64,000 nucleotides of DNA from Lentzea albida (GTDB taxonomy: Bacteria; Actinomycetota; Actinomycetes; Mycobacteriales; Pseudonocardiaceae), in NCBI RefSeq assembly GCF_900111005.1, contig NZ_FOFV01000015.1:1-64000 (forward strand). Direction: 5' to 3'. Positions 31,915 through 40,568 of this stretch are shown piece after piece. The number at the start of each line of letters is the position of its first letter. Position 1 is the first letter of the stretch. The position numbers were made by a program, and so were the translations under genes. A model generated the notes under the pieces. That model had not been told where the DNA came from, ran no database searches, and worked only from the letters and a program-made list of their open reading frames with translations.

Positions 31915-32556
31915 GTGCGGACGAGGCTGACCCCCATGCAGCAGGCGGTGGTGGACGCCGGGCGCCCCTTGCCGCAGCTCACCGATCCGCTCGAGGTCGA
32001 GCTCCAGGTCAGCGCGGTCGCCGGGCCGTTCGTCGACAACGAGGAGCTGTGGGAGGTCGTCGTCCGGCACCTGGGGGAGGTGCCGAGTCGGCGCAGTGCG
32101 GCGCTGTTGACGGCGTTGGCGCACCTGCTGCCCGGGCGGCCCGGGGAGTGGGCCCGGGAGGCTGCGCGGCGGCAGGCCAGGCCTCGGTGGGACCTTGGCG
32201 GGTTGACGTTCGGCGAGTGCTGGATCGGGGACCGGTCGATCGACGCCGGGTATCTGGCGCTGCTGTGCAGTTATGCGTATGGGGACGTGGGGCACGCGAT
32301 GGTGTTCATGATCGACGAGCTCAACGGGAGTCTTACGCGGCACGCGTTCCTCACTCGGGAGGTGGGGGAGGCGTTGGACGGGCTGCGGGGTGAGATGCGG
32401 TTGGAGTCGATCACGCCTGAGGCCGCTCATTGGCTGTTGAGCCGCAGTTACGACCGGTTCGAGCGGCGGCCCGGGCTCGGGGCGAGCCTGGACGTGCACC
32501 AGACGAGGCTTGTTGCGCGGCGGCGGATCGCGCTCGCGATGAATCAGCTTTCGTGA
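31915..32556 (+). CDS. Conserved hypothetical protein
   Basis: A 213-residue soluble helical protein with no recognised domain. Distinct segments are LTDPLEVELQVSAVAGPFVD, FGECWIGDRSIDAGYLALLC, YGDVGHAMVFMIDELNGSLT and ITPEAAHWLLSRSYDRFE. The spacing of helices suggests an all-alpha fold. GTG start behind a leaderless -10 box. It is followed after 56 bases by the cytosine permease gene, which has its own -10 box, so they are probably separate units. Confidence 0.65.
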   Translation: MRTRLTPMQQAVVDAGRPLPQLTDPLEVELQVSAVAGPFVDNEELWEVVVRHLGEVPSRRSAALLTALAHLLPGRPGEWAREAARRQARPRWDLGGLTFGECWIGDRSIDAGYLALLCSYAYGDVGHAMVFMIDELNGSLTRHAFLTREVGEALDGLRGEMRLESITPEAAHWLLSRSYDRFERRPGLGASLDVHQTRLVARRRIALAMNQLS

Positions 32557-32612
32557 CACGGTCGTGCGGTGTGTCTGTCGCTCGATCGTGGGGTTGCCAT
32601 TACTGTCCCTGT

Positions 32613-33923
32613 GTGATCAGCGGGATGGTCGCCGGGCGTGATGATCAGGCCCTCAGTCGTGTGCCCGGCGTGGCGCGGCACCCCTGGTGGTCCGTCGCCG
32701 TTCAGCGGTTCGGGCAGACGACGGCGCTGAGCCAGTTGGTGCTGGGGGCGGCGCTCGGGTTCGGCATGCGGTTCTGGGACGCGGTCCTCGCGCTCACGAT
32801 CGGGGCGGTGCTGCTCAGTGCCGTCGCGGTCGCCGTGGGTGTCATCGGGCAACGTGAGGGACTGCCGACGGCCATCCTGAGCCGGTGGACCGGGTTCGGG
32901 CACGCCGGGTCGGCGGTGCTCGGGCTGGTCATCGCCCTGTCGTGCACCGGGTGGTTCGGGGTGCAGACCGGGCTGGCGGGGGCGGCGCTCGCCGCGACCG
33001 CCGGGGTGGTGCCGGCGCCCGTGTGGTCGTTGCTGGTCGGGATCGTCATCACGGTCGTCGCCGCCTGTGGTGTGCGGTGGATGGCGTGGACGTCGTATGT
33101 GGCCGTGCCTGCCTTTCTGGGGTTGCTGGCGTGGCTCGTCATCAGGAATGTCGACGATGTCGGCGTCCTCGGCGGTCCGGCGCCGGGGGCCTCGATCGGG
33201 ATGCTGACGGCGATCACGCTGGTCATCGGCAGCTTCATCGTCGGGGCGGCGATCGCGCCGGACCTGACGCGCTTCCACCGCAGTGGGCGGGACGTCGTCA
33301 AGCAGACGGTTCTGGGGGGCGCGGCCGGGGAATGGGTCATCGGGCTGGCGGGCGTGGTGCTCGCGCACGGGCTCGGCACGACGGACGTCATGGGCGTCCT
33401 CAGCGAGACCGGTGGCTGGGTCGGCGCGCTGATCGTGGTCACGGCGGTGCTGAAGATCAACGACTGGAACCTCTACTCGGCCTCGCTCGGCCTCGTGAAC
33501 TTCTTCGACGCCGTGTTCTCGCTCAGGATCAGCCGGACGCAGATGACGGTCGTGGTCGGGTGCGCGGGCAGCTCCCTCGCGGCCGCGGGCGTCGTGCACC
33601 AGTTCACCCACTTCCTGATGCTGCTCGGCGTGGTGTTCCCGCCGGTCGCCGGGATCATGCTCGCCGAGTACTACGTCGTGCGGCGGTGGCGCAACGAGAT
33701 CATCTCCACGCGGCCGAACGTGCCGCGCTCGGCGCCGTCGTGGGTGCCCGCCACGGTGGTGATCTGGCCTGCGTCAGCGGTGATAGGCGAGTTCGCGCCG
33801 ATCGGACAGTCGGGCGTGAACTCTCTCGTGCTCGCGTTCGCGCTGTATGTGTGCGCTGGGCGGCTGAACCTGTTGAGGATGCGCACGCGCCGTGCCACCA
33901 ACCGCGAGATGAAGGCCGCCTGA
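32613..33923 (+). CDS. Purine-cytosine permease-like transporter (NCS1 family)
   Basis: A 436-residue membrane protein with about 12 hydrophobic segments, of the NCS1 cytosine/purine symporter family (CodB-like). Typical features are the N-terminal loop VPGVARHPWWSVAVQRFGQT, TM1 LVLGAALGFGMRFWDAVLAL, the IAPDLTRFHRSGRD loop and NDWNLYSASLGLVNF. It probably takes up cytosine or a related base with a cation. The GTG at 32613 fits a TACTGT -10 box 6 bases upstream (leaderless); ATG at 32625 is an alternative. No cytosine deaminase is adjacent. It is convergent with the histidine kinase gene (2-base gap). Confidence 0.88.
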   Translation: MISGMVAGRDDQALSRVPGVARHPWWSVAVQRFGQTTALSQLVLGAALGFGMRFWDAVLALTIGAVLLSAVAVAVGVIGQREGLPTAILSRWTGFGHAGSAVLGLVIALSCTGWFGVQTGLAGAALAATAGVVPAPVWSLLVGIVITVVAACGVRWMAWTSYVAVPAFLGLLAWLVIRNVDDVGVLGGPAPGASIGMLTAITLVIGSFIVGAAIAPDLTRFHRSGRDVVKQTVLGGAAGEWVIGLAGVVLAHGLGTTDVMGVLSETGGWVGALIVVTAVLKINDWNLYSASLGLVNFFDAVFSLRISRTQMTVVVGCAGSSLAAAGVVHQFTHFLMLLGVVFPPVAGIMLAEYYVVRRWRNEIISTRPNVPRSAPSWVPATVVIWPASAVIGEFAPIGQSGVNSLVLAFALYVCAGRLNLLRMRTRRATNREMKAA

Positions 33924-33925
33924 GG

Positions 33926-34984
33926 TCAGGTCGGCACGAACGCGGGCAGCACGGCGTCCACTTCGAAACCGCCGTCGTCGGTCGGGCCGGCGGTCAGCGT
34001 TCCCCCGACCACCTCCACGCGGCCGCGCAGGCCGAGCAGGCCGCTGCCGGAGCCGGGCAGGGCGAGGCCCGGCAGGACCGACGGCCTGGTGTTGCGGATG
34101 ACCGCGCGGACGCTGCTCGGTCCACAGTGGATGGTGATCTCCGTGTGGGCGCCGGGGGCGTGCTTGTGCACGTTCGTGAGCGACTCCTGCACGACCCGGT
34201 ACATCGTGCGGCGCACAGCGGGGGAGATGGTGCCGTCGTCGCCGTGCTCGGTCAGCGTGACCTCCAGTCCCGTGGCGGCCGAGTCGGCGACCAGGCGCGA
34301 GAGCCGGTCGGGCAGCACGTCCGGAATGCGCGGCGCGCGGCCCGAGCGCAGCACACCGACGAGGTCGCGCAGTTCGGCCAGCGCCTGGCAGCCCGCGGTG
34401 CGCAGTTGTTCGGCGGCTGTGCGCACGCCGTCGTCCTTCGCGGCCATCCGCAACGCGCCCGCGTGCAGCACCATCAGGTTCAGCCGGTGCGTGACGACGT
34501 CGTGCATCTCGGCGGCGAGCCGGGTGCGTTCGTCGGCACGAGCCTGTTCCACGCGCAGTGCGCACTCCCGCTCGGCGATCGAGCGCGTGAGCCTGCGCCG
34601 GTCGCCCAGGTGCAGGCCGAGCAGGCCGGCGATCACGATCAGGCCGGGACCGACCAGGCAATCGGGCAACACCCACGTCCCGGCCCCGATCGCCCACGCG
34701 AGGGCGTGGAGCGGGAAGAGCCAGCGGTAGCGGGTGGCGTGCGCGGCGACGGAGTACGCGGACACCACCGATGCGTAGTTCGGCGTGAGCAGCGTGAGGA
34801 AGGTGATCACCAGGCTGGACGCGACGGGGTGCGTGCGCCGCCACCACAGGGCCGCGGCCGCGAGCAGGCGGACGGCGAGGTGGAACGCCAGGGACGCCGG
34901 TGGGAGTTGGGGCGGCGTGAACTCGCGCCACATCCCCAGCGCTGCCACGAGCAGCACCAGCCCCAGGTCTCCTGCCCGTGTCAC
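33926..34984 (-). CDS. NarL-type sensor histidine kinase (HisKA_3), orphan
   Basis: A 352-residue membrane histidine kinase. The first about 135 residues hold four to five hydrophobic helices forming a sensor-membrane unit with little extracellular part. The dimerisation/phosphoacceptor box ERTRLAAEMHDVVTHRLNLM contains the phosphorylated His (EMHD). The ATPase domain has N-box VVQESLTNVHKHA and G-box GSGLLGLRGRVEVVGG. Kinases of this class phosphorylate LuxR/NarL response regulators, normally encoded beside them, but none is in this neighbourhood. GTG start. A 206-base gap separates it from the DUF4082 gene on the same strand. Confidence 0.9.
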   Translation of the reverse strand: MTRAGDLGLVLLVAALGMWREFTPPQLPPASLAFHLAVRLLAAAALWWRRTHPVASSLVITFLTLLTPNYASVVSAYSVAAHATRYRWLFPLHALAWAIGAGTWVLPDCLVGPGLIVIAGLLGLHLGDRRRLTRSIAERECALRVEQARADERTRLAAEMHDVVTHRLNLMVLHAGALRMAAKDDGVRTAAEQLRTAGCQALAELRDLVGVLRSGRAPRIPDVLPDRLSRLVADSAATGLEVTLTEHGDDGTISPAVRRTMYRVVQESLTNVHKHAPGAHTEITIHCGPSSVRAVIRNTRPSVLPGLALPGSGSGLLGLRGRVEVVGGTLTAGPTDDGGFEVDAVLPAFVPT

Positions 34985-35154
34985 GCGGGTGACGATACTG
35001 CTGCGTTGTGCTCCGGATCACCTACTGGAGCAGGGGATCGACCCTACTTTCGCAGGTGGCGGGCACCGACATTTCCGCCTGCCGGACACACGCGTCCGTT
35101 TGCTGCGCACACTGCTTGCGGAACAGCGCCGGGCGGCAGCCCTGGCGAGGATGA

Positions 35155-35184
35155 GGCGCCCGGCGGCACGGGATGACGGGCGCC
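35155..35184. terminator. Hairpin after the DUF4082 gene
   Basis: GGCGCCCG (35155-35162) and CGGGCGCC (35177-35184) form an 8-bp stem with a 14-base loop, directly beyond the stop codon of the leftward DUF4082 gene. No U-tract. Confidence 0.5.
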
Positions 35185-35190
35185 GTTTCC

Positions 35191-36018
35191 CTACGGCCGG
35201 AAGATCGGCTCGATCCAGTAGTTGCTCGCGTTCCAGGTGTCGGCCGGGAACCCGCCGCCGTAGCGGTACACGCCGGCGTTCACCGGCAGCGTGAACGGCG
35301 TCTGCACGACGTTGCCGGTGAAGTAGTCCTGCGTGGCCCGGTAGCCACCGGACGGCGTGTAGTACGAGACGACGTACTCGGTGCCCGGTGCCACGGGAAC
35401 CGGTGTGCCGAAGGTGATCCGCTGGACGTAGGCGGCGCCGGGGGCGTCCTGCTCGGCCAGCAGGACGCCGTCGGCCCAGATCCGCGCGGTGACGGGGCCG
35501 GTGTACGTGCCGCGGTAGAGGATCACGGCCGGGATCGAGCCCGCGCGGTCGACCCGCAGGCGCACGCCGAGTTCGACGGCCTCGGTGTCCGGGTCGTTGA
35601 TCGTCGGGCTGTGCGTCTCGTTGAGGATGAGCAGGGTGTCACCGGCGAGCGGCGGGGTCGTGGTGCCGCCGACGTGGACGGTGCGCGAGACCGTGACCGG
35701 GCCGGTCGTGGACGCGGTGCGGGCGCGCGCCTTGATCGTCAGCGGGCCGGGGACGGAGGGCCACAACACGACGGACCACCGTTCGCCGTGGGCGTCCGCG
35801 GTGGTCCAGTTCGTGCCGTCGTCGGTGGAGAAGTCGACCTCGGTGATGCCGCCCGACTCGCCGTTGACGGCGCCGCCGACCACGAGCAGCGGTTCGTTCA
35901 GCGGGACGGAGGCCTCGGCGGTGGGCGCGAAGATCATCGCCATCGGCGAGTCCGCGGCGAGGGCCGGAGTGGGAGAGACCAGGACAAGTGCCAGCAGCAG
36001 TACTGCTAATCGTCTCAT
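35191..36018 (-). CDS. Secreted DUF4082 domain protein with an Ig-like domain
   Basis: A 275-residue exported protein. The signal peptide MRRLAVLLLALVLVSPTPALAA ends in a typical A-L-A site. Residues about 25-120 form an Ig-like or Mo-co oxidase-dimerisation-like beta domain (LLVVGGAVNGESGGITEVDF, then RWSVVLWPSVPGPLTIKARA). The C-terminal half matches DUF4082 (VELGVRLRVDRAG, AVILYRGTYTGPVTARIWAD, SYYTPSGGYRATQDYF), a jelly-roll-like module found in extracellular carbohydrate-active or adhesion proteins. No catalytic residues are known for the family. It is divergent from the molybdenum hydroxylase operon, with shared operator-like repeats between them. Confidence 0.8.
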   Translation of the reverse strand: MRRLAVLLLALVLVSPTPALAADSPMAMIFAPTAEASVPLNEPLLVVGGAVNGESGGITEVDFSTDDGTNWTTADAHGERWSVVLWPSVPGPLTIKARARTASTTGPVTVSRTVHVGGTTTPPLAGDTLLILNETHSPTINDPDTEAVELGVRLRVDRAGSIPAVILYRGTYTGPVTARIWADGVLLAEQDAPGAAYVQRITFGTPVPVAPGTEYVVSYYTPSGGYRATQDYFTGNVVQTPFTLPVNAGVYRYGGGFPADTWNASNYWIEPIFRP

Positions 36019-36023
36019 GTACG

Positions 36024-36063
36024 GCGGATCGTCCCAGGTAGATCCGCAGTTACGGTGATCCGC
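36024..36063. promoter_or_regulatory. Operator-like GATCCGC half-sites between divergent genes
   Basis: A perfect inverted repeat GCGGATC-N10-GATCCGC (36024-36030, 36041-36047) is followed by a third GATCCGC at 36057-36063. Spacing of half-sites is about 16-17 bases. It lies in the 111-base gap between the DUF4082 gene and the molybdenum hydroxylase gene. Confidence 0.5.
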
Positions 36064-36129
36064 TGTTCGGTCGTGCACCCATTCGGCTGACGGTCGTACC
36101 CGTGTGGACCAGATGTCGTTGACGAGTAC

Positions 36130-38343
36130 ATGACCTGTGACAACGAAGTCCCGGTCCCCGAAGTCCGGGCCCCGGTGCGTCGTCGGCAGTTCCTCACGTT
36201 CCTGGTGGCCGCGCCGGTGCTCACCGTCGCGGTCCCCGGCACGGCCGAGGCCGTCATCCCGACGCTGCCGCAACCGGCCGAGGTCCTCGACCTCGGCGAC
36301 GTCCTCATCCTGGCCGGCACGCCCACGGCCGGAGCGCTCGCCGTGCTCAGCGTCGGCGAGGACGGTGTGGTCACCCTCGAACTGCCTCGCGCCGAGGTCG
36401 GTCAGGGCATCACGACGGCGTGCGCGATGCTCGTCGCGGAGGAGCTCGACCTGCCGCTCGGGAAGGTACGCGTCACGCTCGCCGACGCGCGGCCCGAGCT
36501 GCTGATGAACCAGCTCACGGGTGGTTCGAACACGATGCGGTCGGTGTACGGCCCGGTCCGTCAGGCGGCGGCGGCCGCACGGGCCAGGCTGCTCGCGGCG
36601 GCTGCCCGGAAGCACGGCGTCGCGGTCGAACGTCTGTCCACGAAGGACGGTGCGGTGATCCTCCCGGACGGCCGCCCGATCGTGTACGGGCTGCTGACCT
36701 CGGCCGCCGCGCAGCTCACCGGAACCTTCGCCGCACAACCGAAACCGGCCGAGGAACACCGGCTCGTCGGCACCCCGCAGTCGCGCATCGACGCCCGCGC
36801 GATGGTCACCGGTCAGTTCAAGTACACGCTCGACCAGGACGTGCCGGGCGCGATGCCGACGGTCGTGCGCCGGCCGCCGACGATCAACGGCTCGGTGAGG
36901 TCGGTCGACTCGGCGGCCGCGAAGGCGATGCCGGGCGTGCTGGCGATCGGGGTCGTGCCGACCGGGGTCGCGGTGGTCGCCGAGACGTTCGGGCAGGCCA
37001 TGGCGGCACGCGACGCGCTGAAGGTCACCTGGAACGCCGGCACGATCGACGCGTTGTCGGACAAGGAGATCCGCGCGAAGCTGCAGGCCGCGGCGTTGCC
37101 GTTCGTGGTGCCGCCGCTGCTCACCCAGCACCTCGACATGGACTTCGACTTCGCGTTCGTCAGCCACGCGCCGATGGAGACGAACTCGGCGATCGCGGAC
37201 GTCCGCGACGACCGGGCCGAGATCTGGGCGGGCCTGAAGTCGCCGATCGTGGCGCAGCAGACCATCGCCGCCGCCATCGGACTGCCCGAGTCGGCGGTGA
37301 AGGTGCACGTGATGCAGGGCGGCGGCTCGTTCGGCCGCAGGCTCTTCTTCGACGCCGCGCTGGAGGCCGCGCAGATCTCGAAGGCGTTGCGGCGCCCGGT
37401 GAAGCTCATGTGGGACCGCAAGGACGACATGCGGCACGGCCGGGCGCGCGCCGCCAGCCACCACAAGCTGCGGGCGACGTTCGGGCTCGGCAACGTGCTG
37501 ACGTTCGAGCACCGGGTGGCGTCGGTCGAGACCGACTTCCGGCACGGCCTCGGCGAGATCCTCACCGCCACCGCCGCGAAGCTGCCCGTCGGGGGCAACC
37601 TGTCGTTCGCGCAGACGGTGTTCCTCACGACGTGCAAGGTGCCGTACAACTTCGGCGTCGTCACCTCGCTGCTCAACGAGGTGCCGCTGCGCATGCACAC
37701 GGGCTCGTGGCGCTCGGTCTACTCCGCGAACACCCGCGGCGCCGAGGAGATCCTCGTCGACCAGCTCGCGAAGAAGATGGGCAAGGACCCGGTCGAGTTC
37801 CGCCGCGAGTTCCTCAAGACCGCACGGCAGCGCGCCGTGCTGAACAAGGTCGTGGCCGAAGGCGAGTGGGGCAAGGCGATGCCCAAGGGCTTCGCGCAGG
37901 GCATCGGCTTCCACGACGAGTACAAGTCGTGCACGGCGTGCCTGGTCGAGATCGACGCCCGCGACCCGAAGAACCCGCGCGTGGTCAGGGCGACGATCGC
38001 GGTCGACGTCGGCCGCCCGATCAACCCGCGCGGCCTCGAGGCGCAGATGCTCGGCGGCCTGACCGACGCCATCTCCACCACGTTGCGCGCCGGTCTGCAC
38101 ATCGACAGGGGACTGCCGCTGGAGGGGTCGTACTCGCAGTTCCACTACGCGCGCCAGAAGGACGCGCCGCTCGACGTGAAGATCCACGTCATGCCGGCGA
38201 CCGGCGAACCGGGCGGCGCGGGCGAGCTGGGCGTGCCGGCCGCGGTCGGTGCCATCGCCAACGCCTACGCGCGGGCCACCGGCATCGTGCCGCGCAGCTT
38301 CCCGATCATCTTCCCGGTCGACTTCGAGCCGTTCCCGCGCTGA
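36130..38343 (+). CDS. Molybdopterin-binding subunit of an isoquinoline 1-oxidoreductase-type hydroxylase
   Basis: A 737-residue large subunit of a two-subunit xanthine dehydrogenase-family enzyme (IorB-like), binding molybdopterin and hydroxylating an aldehyde or N-heterocycle. A Tat-type signal RRRQFLTFLVAAP begins near residue 17 and ends near AEA, pointing to folded export with the Fe-S subunit. Landmarks are QTIAAAIGLPESAVKVHVMQ, GGGSFGRRLFFDA (cofactor contact), and near the end GAGELGVPAAVGAIANAYAR with the conserved catalytic-region Glu. No FAD subunit is encoded, as expected for the Ior type where electrons leave through a cytochrome or membrane acceptor. Followed after 13 bases by the [2Fe-2S] subunit gene. 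Confidence 0.9.
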   Translation: MTCDNEVPVPEVRAPVRRRQFLTFLVAAPVLTVAVPGTAEAVIPTLPQPAEVLDLGDVLILAGTPTAGALAVLSVGEDGVVTLELPRAEVGQGITTACAMLVAEELDLPLGKVRVTLADARPELLMNQLTGGSNTMRSVYGPVRQAAAAARARLLAAAARKHGVAVERLSTKDGAVILPDGRPIVYGLLTSAAAQLTGTFAAQPKPAEEHRLVGTPQSRIDARAMVTGQFKYTLDQDVPGAMPTVVRRPPTINGSVRSVDSAAAKAMPGVLAIGVVPTGVAVVAETFGQAMAARDALKVTWNAGTIDALSDKEIRAKLQAAALPFVVPPLLTQHLDMDFDFAFVSHAPMETNSAIADVRDDRAEIWAGLKSPIVAQQTIAAAIGLPESAVKVHVMQGGGSFGRRLFFDAALEAAQISKALRRPVKLMWDRKDDMRHGRARAASHHKLRATFGLGNVLTFEHRVASVETDFRHGLGEILTATAAKLPVGGNLSFAQTVFLTTCKVPYNFGVVTSLLNEVPLRMHTGSWRSVYSANTRGAEEILVDQLAKKMGKDPVEFRREFLKTARQRAVLNKVVAEGEWGKAMPKGFAQGIGFHDEYKSCTACLVEIDARDPKNPRVVRATIAVDVGRPINPRGLEAQMLGGLTDAISTTLRAGLHIDRGLPLEGSYSQFHYARQKDAPLDVKIHVMPATGEPGGAGELGVPAAVGAIANAYARATGIVPRSFPIIFPVDFEPFPR

Positions 38344-38356
38344 AGGAGCGTCCCCT

Positions 38357-38812
38357 GTGCCTACCTACACCATGATCGTCAACGGGAAGCCGGTCACCGT
38401 CGAGGCCCCCGCCGACATGGCACTGCTCTGGGTGCTGCGCGACAAGCTCGGCGTGCGCGGGCCCAAGTTCGGCTGCGGGATCGGCGTCTGCCGCGCCTGC
38501 ACGTCCCACCTCAACGGCGCGGAGATCCAGCCGTGCGTCACGCCCGTCGCGGAGTGCTCCGGGCAGGAGGTCACCACGATCGAGGGCCTGGCCTCCGGTG
38601 ACGACCTGCACCCGGTCCAGGAGGCGTGGCTCGAGCAGGACGTCGCGCAGTGCGGCTACTGCCAGCCCGGCCAGATCATGGCCGCGGCGGCGTTGCTCCG
38701 GACGAAGCAGGAGATAACGGACGAGGACATCGACCGGATCGCGAACGTCTGCCGGTGCGGTACCTACTTCCGCATCCGCCAGGCCATAAAGTCAGCGGCG
38801 GCCAAGATGTGA
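38357..38812 (+). CDS. (2Fe-2S) subunit of the molybdenum hydroxylase
   Basis: A 151-residue IorA-like subunit with two [2Fe-2S] domains. The N-terminal plant-ferredoxin fold has FGCGIGVCRACTSHLNG and a later PCVTPV, giving four ligands of cluster II. The C-terminal helical domain has CGYCQPGQ and CRCGTYFRI, giving cluster I ligands. It delivers electrons from the molybdopterin subunit to an external acceptor. The GTG start has GGAG 9 bases upstream. Order large subunit then Fe-S subunit is the reverse of the classic iorAB order. Confidence 0.92.
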   Translation: MPTYTMIVNGKPVTVEAPADMALLWVLRDKLGVRGPKFGCGIGVCRACTSHLNGAEIQPCVTPVAECSGQEVTTIEGLASGDDLHPVQEAWLEQDVAQCGYCQPGQIMAAAALLRTKQEITDEDIDRIANVCRCGTYFRIRQAIKSAAAKM

Positions 38813-38845
38813 GGTAGCCGGGGCCCGCCGGCGCAGGAGGATCCC

Positions 38846-40087
38846 GTGCTGGCGCTGTCCGTCGTGTTGCTGGTGGCTGTTCTGGTCTGCGCGGTCGTCC
38901 GGCCGTGGGGCCTGCCCGAGGCGGCGGTCGCGGTGCCGGCGGCCGTGCTGGTCGTGCTCGCCGGCGCGTTGCCGTTCGACCACGTCGTGGACGAGGCGGT
39001 GCGGCTGGGGCCCGTGATCGGGTTCCTGGCCGCCATCCTCGTGCTCGCACAGCTCTGCGACGACGAGGGCCTGTTCCACGCGGCGGGCACGTGGATGGCG
39101 CGCGCGTCCGGCGGCAGACCGAGAACGTTGCTGGGCGGTGTGTTCGTCACGGCCTCGGTCACCACGGCGGTGCTGAGCCTGGACGCGACGGTCGTGCTCC
39201 TCACGCCCGTGGTGTTCGCGACGGCCGCGCAGCTCGGCGTCCGGCCGAAACCGCACGTCTACGCGTGCACGCACCTGTCCAACAGCGCGTCACTGCTGCT
39301 GCCGGTGTCGAACCTGACGAACCTGCTGGCGTTCGCGTCGAGCGGGCTGAGCTTCACGCGGTTCGCGGCGCTGATGGCGTTGCCGTGGGTCGTGGCGATC
39401 GTCATCGAGTACGTGGTGTTCCGGCGGTTCTTCCGCACCGACCTCGACGCGCCGGTGCACGAGCCGGACACGCGGCCCGCCGCCGAACTGCCGGTGTTCG
39501 CGCTGACCGTGGTCGGGCTGACGCTCGTCGGGTTCGTGGTCGCGTCGGCCACCGGTGTCGACCCGGCGTGGGCCGCCTGCGCGGGTGCCGTGGTCATGGC
39601 GGTCCGGGCGCTCGCGAAGAAGCGCACGACCGCGGTCAAGGTGGTGCGTGCGGCCTCGTTGCCGTTCCTCGCGTTCGTGCTCGGCCTCGGCATCGTGGTG
39701 CGAGCGGTGGTCGACAACGGGCTCGACGAGGTGCTGAAGCTCGCGATCCCGGGTGGTGACGGCCTGCTGGCGTTGCTCGGCGTGGCCGCGGTCGCCGCCG
39801 TGCTCGCGAACGTGATCAACAACCTGCCCGCGGTCCTCGTGCTGCTGCCGCTCGTGGCGCCGATGGGGCCGGGCGTGGTGCTGGCGGTGCTGCTGGGCGT
39901 GAACCTCGGCCCGAACCTCACCTACGCCGGGTCGCTCGCGACGTTGCTGTGGCGGCGGATCGTGCACGACCACGACGCCGAGGTGCACCTGCCGGAGTTC
40001 ACGAAGCTCGGCCTGCTCGCCGTGCCTGCCACCCTGATCGGTGCCGTCGTGGCACTGTGGGCGTCCCTGCGGCTGATCGGAGGATGA
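38846..40087 (+). CDS. ArsB/NhaD-superfamily ion transporter (SLC13-like)
   Basis: A 413-residue membrane protein with about 11-12 hydrophobic segments of the ion transporter (IT) superfamily that includes ArsB and CitM. Conserved parts include LSLDATVVLLTPVVFATAAQ and THLSNSASLLLPVSNLTNLL near the half-repeat loops, and VINNLPAVLVLLPLV with LGVNLGPNLTYAGSLATLLW in the second half, which match ArsB signature regions. Arsenite export is therefore possible but no arsenic regulator or reductase is nearby. GTG start with AGGAGG 5 bases upstream. The stop overlaps a possible ATG of the next gene, so it forms an operon with the universal stress protein gene. Confidence 0.82.
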   Translation: MLALSVVLLVAVLVCAVVRPWGLPEAAVAVPAAVLVVLAGALPFDHVVDEAVRLGPVIGFLAAILVLAQLCDDEGLFHAAGTWMARASGGRPRTLLGGVFVTASVTTAVLSLDATVVLLTPVVFATAAQLGVRPKPHVYACTHLSNSASLLLPVSNLTNLLAFASSGLSFTRFAALMALPWVVAIVIEYVVFRRFFRTDLDAPVHEPDTRPAAELPVFALTVVGLTLVGFVVASATGVDPAWAACAGAVVMAVRALAKKRTTAVKVVRAASLPFLAFVLGLGIVVRAVVDNGLDEVLKLAIPGGDGLLALLGVAAVAAVLANVINNLPAVLVLLPLVAPMGPGVVLAVLLGVNLGPNLTYAGSLATLLWRRIVHDHDAEVHLPEFTKLGLLAVPATLIGAVVALWASLRLIGG

Positions 40088-40089
40088 CC

Positions 40090-40515
40090 ATGACGGTGGT
40101 CGTGTGGATCGCCGACGACACCTGGCAGGACTGCGTCGACGCGGCTCGTGCGCACGACGGGGACTTCCTGCTGCTGCACGTCAGCGATGTGGCCGGTACG
40201 GCCCACGGCGCGTTCGCCGGGCTGCTGGGCCGGCACTCCTCGCTCGACCCCGGCACGCGCCTCGACGACCTGGCCGCCGACCACGCCACGCACCTGCTGG
40301 ACGCGGCCGCCGAACGCCTCGGGCGCCCGTGTGCGAAACAGGCGCGCGTCGGCCGGGTCGAGCACGAGGTCGTCGAGGCGGCACGGGAAGCGTCGCTGCT
40401 GGTGCTTTGCCGTGACGGCGACGTCAGCCACGCCGGTCCGCGCAGCCTCGGCCCGGCAACCCGGTTCGTCGTCGACCACGCCCCGTGCCCGGTGCTCCTC
40501 GTCTGGCCGACATAG
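40090..40515 (+). CDS. Universal stress protein-like protein
   Basis: A 141-residue Rossmann-like UspA-fold protein: TVVVWIADDTWQDCVDAARA (strand 1 and helix 1), DFLLLHVSDVA, EHEVVEAAREASLLVLCRDG, and the C-terminal GPRSLGPATRFVVDHAPCPVLLVW, which resembles the G-x2-G-x9-G(S/T) ATP loop but is incomplete. It probably binds a nucleotide weakly or not at all and modulates the partner transporter. The ATG at 40090 was preferred over 40084 because GGAGG sits 6 bases before it. Confidence 0.8.
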   Translation: MTVVVWIADDTWQDCVDAARAHDGDFLLLHVSDVAGTAHGAFAGLLGRHSSLDPGTRLDDLAADHATHLLDAAAERLGRPCAKQARVGRVEHEVVEAAREASLLVLCRDGDVSHAGPRSLGPATRFVVDHAPCPVLLVWPT

Positions 40516-40531
40516 CTGCCTGAGCGCAAAC

Positions 40532-40561
40532 TTGCGTGCACGCACTTTTCTTGCATAGCCT
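40532..40561 (+). promoter_or_regulatory. Promoter with palindromic operator over the -35 box
   Basis: TTGCGT (40532-40537) and TAGCCT (40556-40561) with an 18-base spacer, the -10 ending 7 bases before the ATG at 40569 (leaderless). A 12-bp perfect palindrome TGCGTGCACGCA (40533-40544) overlaps the -35 box, a natural repressor site. Confidence 0.55.
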
Positions 40562-40568
40562 GAGGGCC

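Noticed and set aside
35191..38187. 998-codon minus-strand frame over the molybdenum hydroxylase
   Set aside because: Only the last 275 codons (secreted DUF4082 protein) look like a protein; the rest is antisense to the hydroxylase gene.
38846..40087. Arsenite efflux gene arsB
   Set aside because: Superfamily signatures fit, but no arsR, arsC or arsA accompanies it and the partner is a universal stress protein; the substrate stays open.
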